From Neurospora crassa OR74A (taxonomy: Eukaryota > Ascomycota > Sordariomycetes > Sordariales > Sordariaceae), in assembly GCF_000182925.2 (NCBI RefSeq), contig NC_026505.1, forward strand, positions 5,642,001-5,706,000: 64,000 bases of DNA, given 5' to 3'. A program made the position numbers and the translations under genes. Shown in pieces: positions 60,619-64,000 of the stretch (position 1 is the first letter of the stretch; each line of letters opens with the position of its first letter). Under the pieces are notes generated by a model that saw only the letters and a list, made by a program, of their open reading frames with translations, had not been told where the DNA came from and did not search any database.

Positions 60619-60680
<62 letters not shown>
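60619..60680 (-). repeat. 62-nt poly(A) tract inside element 4 (T on plus strand)
   Basis: Uninterrupted T62 on the plus strand, at the same place as T54 in element 1. Confidence 0.93.
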
Positions 60681-61429
60681 CGCTTCGCTAACGTCTTTTC
60701 CTTCCAGAATTCAACGAGAAATCGCAATATTTACTAACAATACACTACTATATACTCAAGGTCCCTTACGGTATTTATAATCTACAGAACACTATATAGA
60801 ATATAGCGGCTAAAATTATATACCTTACTAATATTAATAGCCCCCTACCTACCCTTCTCTTATAGTAATTATATTATTCCGTAGCAATATTTTAAATTAC
60901 AATACAAGCGCGCCTAATTAATAATAGTCTCCTTACAATATTACTTAAAATATTTTATACTCCTAATTTCAATTATAAAAGCTATTCGAAATTGGGCTAC
61001 TATAGTATTAGTAATATTAACGCTAATATCAATCCGGCGGCCCCCCCTAACTCTCTTATAAACATCTTTACACCAAATACTCCTATTTATATCCCCCCCT
61101 CCCCTAATTATAGTTATAGTCCTTAGTATTAATTAGTTAATAGGAAGCTAATATCGTTAAATAGAAAATTAAACGAATTATTAGAATTTACATAGGAAGA
61201 CTATAAATAAATAGTATAAAATAGTATCTACGAATATTATTAATAAGCGCGGTAGCGCGCAGGAATATTCCTTTTAAAATTATAGGTTTTAATCCTATAT
61301 CGATAATAATAAACGCCGCCGAAGATTTTTTCGTTTAGGGCGATAATAGAAAATACAAGCTACATTCTACCTAGCGCCTCATTAACATCCTACATTAAAT
61401 CAAACTACTTTCCCTTCCCATCTCTTATC

Positions 61430-61800
61430 CTATTTATTATTTCTATTTTATATTTCTGCTTTATATTTCTACTTTACATTTCTACTTTATATTTCTATTT
61501 TCGTATCTCCACTTACATTTCTACTCTATATCTCCAATCTTATATTTCTACTTTTATATATCTACTTTACACCTCACTTCTACGTCTTACATCTACATTT
61601 TACATCTTATATCTACATCTTACATCTATATCTTATATTTCTACTCTACACCTCACGTCTACATCCTACATCTACATCTTATATTTACGTCTTACGTCTT
61701 ACATCTATATCTCACATCTACATCTTACATCTTACATCTACATCTCATATTTACATCTTATATCTTACATTTACATTTTACATCTCTACTCTATATTTCC
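61430..61800. repeat. TACATCTACATCTTA-type low-complexity array
   Basis: Degenerate short-word pyrimidine-biased array, better preserved than in element 1 (many TACATC and TTACATC words). Confidence 0.8.
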
Positions 61801-61869
61801 AATAATTACTATTCTCCTTCTACTACCTAACTAACCTTTATTAACCTAATAATTAGCCCGCCGCTAATA

Positions 61870-64000
61870 TACTACTACTATATTTCCCTAACTTTATATT
61901 CCTTAAGCAAGTCCAAGTAATTTATATCCTCACGTAAAACCTACAAATTCTTATTATCCGGATACCCCTTCTATTTAACTTAAAATTAATATTAGTAGCC
62001 GGATTTATAATATTTTACAATCGCTTTAACTTTATACTAAATATTATCCTCTTTAATATCTACAACTTCCCCTCGTAGTACTACCGTAGCGGAATTCCTA
62101 TAGTATAATTCTAATAGAGTAATAGGGAATATTAGGTAAATTTAGTAATATATAGGGAATATAAATTAGTATATTATCTTCTTTTCCCTAATAATTTTAA
62201 TAATTTAGAAAGGTCCTAAAAATTTATCTATTAATTTAGCACTTAAGTAGCATTATTTAATATATTTCGTATTAAATAAAATCTAATTTCTAATATCGAA
62301 CTCTTTTAACTTCTAAGTTTTATTATACTATTTCGTATACCCTTAATTAATAACTTCTAAAATTATTATAACTTCTAACTATCTATAAAGTAGTTTATTA
62401 ATCCGATTAGTAGCTATTATTAGTAGGATTATCCTCCGCCCTCGCTCCGGATCTACTAATCTCCGAAGATAATACCCGAAGAGTAGCTTTAAGGGGGACT
62501 TTCTAATAGCGGTATAGAAATAATTATTATACGTCTACTACGCTAATATAATTTTTTTGGCCTAATTAACCTATTCTATATTATAGAAGATCCGAAAGTA
62601 CAATTCTAAATTCTAATTTTACTTCTCCGTTTATCCGTCCGTTTAGAAGTACTAAGCTATATTAAAGCGTCTATAAATATCTAAGAATTTATAGCAAATC
62701 TTCTAAAATTAATTTATAAATAAATTACTTCTATCTAATATAATAGAATCTAAGAAATTAAATTACTAAAAAACGTTTCGCTAAAAGAGGAATATAAATT
62801 GCTAGGTATTAATTATTTTCTATATAGGGATATATAGGGCGTATTTAATAAAATAGTTAATAATAATAAAAATTGTATTATAAGTCCAATTAAATACGGG
62901 GTTAAATAATTTTAGTATTCTAATAATAAAATTATACAAAATATTTTACTAAGGGATAGTAAGGATAGGTAGTAACTTTAATAGCTTATATAGCCGGTAA
63001 TTACATAGTTTAGCCTTCTAGTACGCTAAATATTCACAGATATATAATTCAACGTTAATTATAATAGTAGGCTAATAGTAAAATTAATTAATATATTTCA
63101 ATATTTTCCTTTAACTTGAGTATCCGGCTATTATTATATTATAATAAATATAGAATAGTTCGGCCCGTATCCGTTTTAGGACGTAGACTTAGTATTAATA
63201 CTATAATATTCTATTTTCCTTTATTTTCTAATTTTTCGCTCGTTTCCCCCCTTTACTATTCTTCTATACTTCTTTAATAATAAATAAATCTTCCTTCTAT
63301 ACTTCTAATAATTATTACCCTAATAATAATAATTATTCTTTATCCTTCTATACCCTCGCTATTATTATATACCTACCAATATTTCCTATAATAATACCTT
63401 CGTCCTCCCTCCTTAATTTAATAGTAGCCTCGCCTATAAATTTTACCCTCTTCCTCACTACTCTATCCTCTTTACTATCGCCTTCAATTTCCTTTTATTT
63501 CCTTTCCTCCCTATTTAATTCGTCCTCCTCCTACGAATTTTACTTTTCTTTCTATAATTCAACCCTTTTATCTTCTAACGCCTAACCCTCTTTTATTTCG
63601 CTTATATTTTATTACTATTCCTTCTCTTCTACTACCATCCTCTAAACCTCCTTTTTAATTAAAATTACCTATTTTACTAGCGCCCTCAACACCCAACTTT
63701 TTTTTATTGCTTAACCCTTTTCTTTACTCCCTTTAATAATTTTTATTAATAGGTAGTCGCCCCCTACTTCTAATTTTCTCCTTCGTAACTACAACTTCTT
63801 TAATAATCTATCCGTTAGATTTAACTTTCCTAGACAATATTTAATTTTAAAATTATATACTACTAATTTTAATATTTACCGATTCTACTTCGTACTCGTC
63901 TATTCTTTATTTTAAAAATATTATAAATTTAAATAATTTATAATTATTAAGAATAATTTATTTATATATAATAAATATTACTTCTACGCCTTTAATACTC
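61870..64000 (-). pseudogene. Element 4 pol relic (chromodomain, integrase, RNase H side)
   Basis: The chromodomain reads VK*KGYPDNKNL*VLRED near 61,978-61,925. The integrase core reads YNTIFIIINYFIKYALYIP at ~62,885-62,825 (the first Asp now Asn). Upstream sequence to 64,000 covers the interval that is an assembly gap in element 1. Stops are of RIP type throughout. Confidence 0.85.

Larger units (their letters stand above)
58417..64000 (-). mobile_element. Element 4: second copy of the element 1 family, cut by the window end
   Basis: It aligns with element 1 from the 3' LTR through the polypurine run, tandem array, extra ORF, poly(A), low-complexity array, chromodomain, integrase and the interval before reverse transcriptase. 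It is RIP-degraded but independently so: many positions differ by transitions in either direction. The remaining ~3.5 kb with the 5' LTR should lie beyond 64,000. Confidence 0.93.

Overview
The window looks like a chromosome segment from a filamentous ascomycete, most likely Neurospora or a close Sordariaceae relative. The evidence is short GT-AG introns with CTAAC-type branch points, the codon use of the host genes, and long AT-rich blocks of repeats whose reading frames are full of TGG/CAG/CAA-to-stop and G-to-A/C-to-T changes. That last pattern is the signature of repeat-induced point mutation (RIP).

Layout. 1-5.2 kb is GC-normal, microsatellite-rich and has no convincing gene. 5.2-12.6 kb holds three host genes: ribosomal protein uL18/RPL5 (minus, three exons, first exon only the ATG), a HAD-family hydrolase (plus, divergent from RPL5, ~480 bp shared promoter), and a Ubp3/USP10-type ubiquitin hydrolase (minus, convergent with the HAD gene, one intron directly behind the catalytic Cys box). 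12.6-14.2 kb is the leader and promoter of the hydrolase gene. 14.22-14.93 kb is a small AT-rich MITE-like element.

15,045-55,340 is one 40.3 kb insertion. It is bounded by 86 bp terminal inverted repeats that differ at three sites only, and flanked by a perfect 8 bp target duplication (ATTTGAAA). Three RIP-degraded Ty3/gypsy LTR retrotransposons are nested in it, all in minus orientation: element 1 (15,408-24,639, TSD GTAAT, chromodomain integrase), element 2 (31,793-40,193, TSD CTCCT) and element 3 (43,559-54,836). Removing them leaves an ~11.4 kb DNA-transposon-like host element. It has subterminal AAACGTCCGGGGAT repeats and at least two RIP-damaged minus-strand coding relics that I do not recognise. 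This host element is the best candidate for an undescribed system here.

55.35-57.95 kb is a GC-normal island carrying a single gene, the Sae2/Ctp1/CtIP double-strand-break resection factor, squeezed between RIP blocks. From ~57.95 kb AT-rich DNA resumes; at 58,417 a second copy of the element 1 family begins (its 3' LTR, minus orientation) and runs off the window end.

Three 100-N assembly gaps (17,337; 20,303; 43,458) all lie in the repeat block. The host genes are unrelated housekeeping functions and do not form a cluster. No tRNA, rRNA or CRISPR was recognised.
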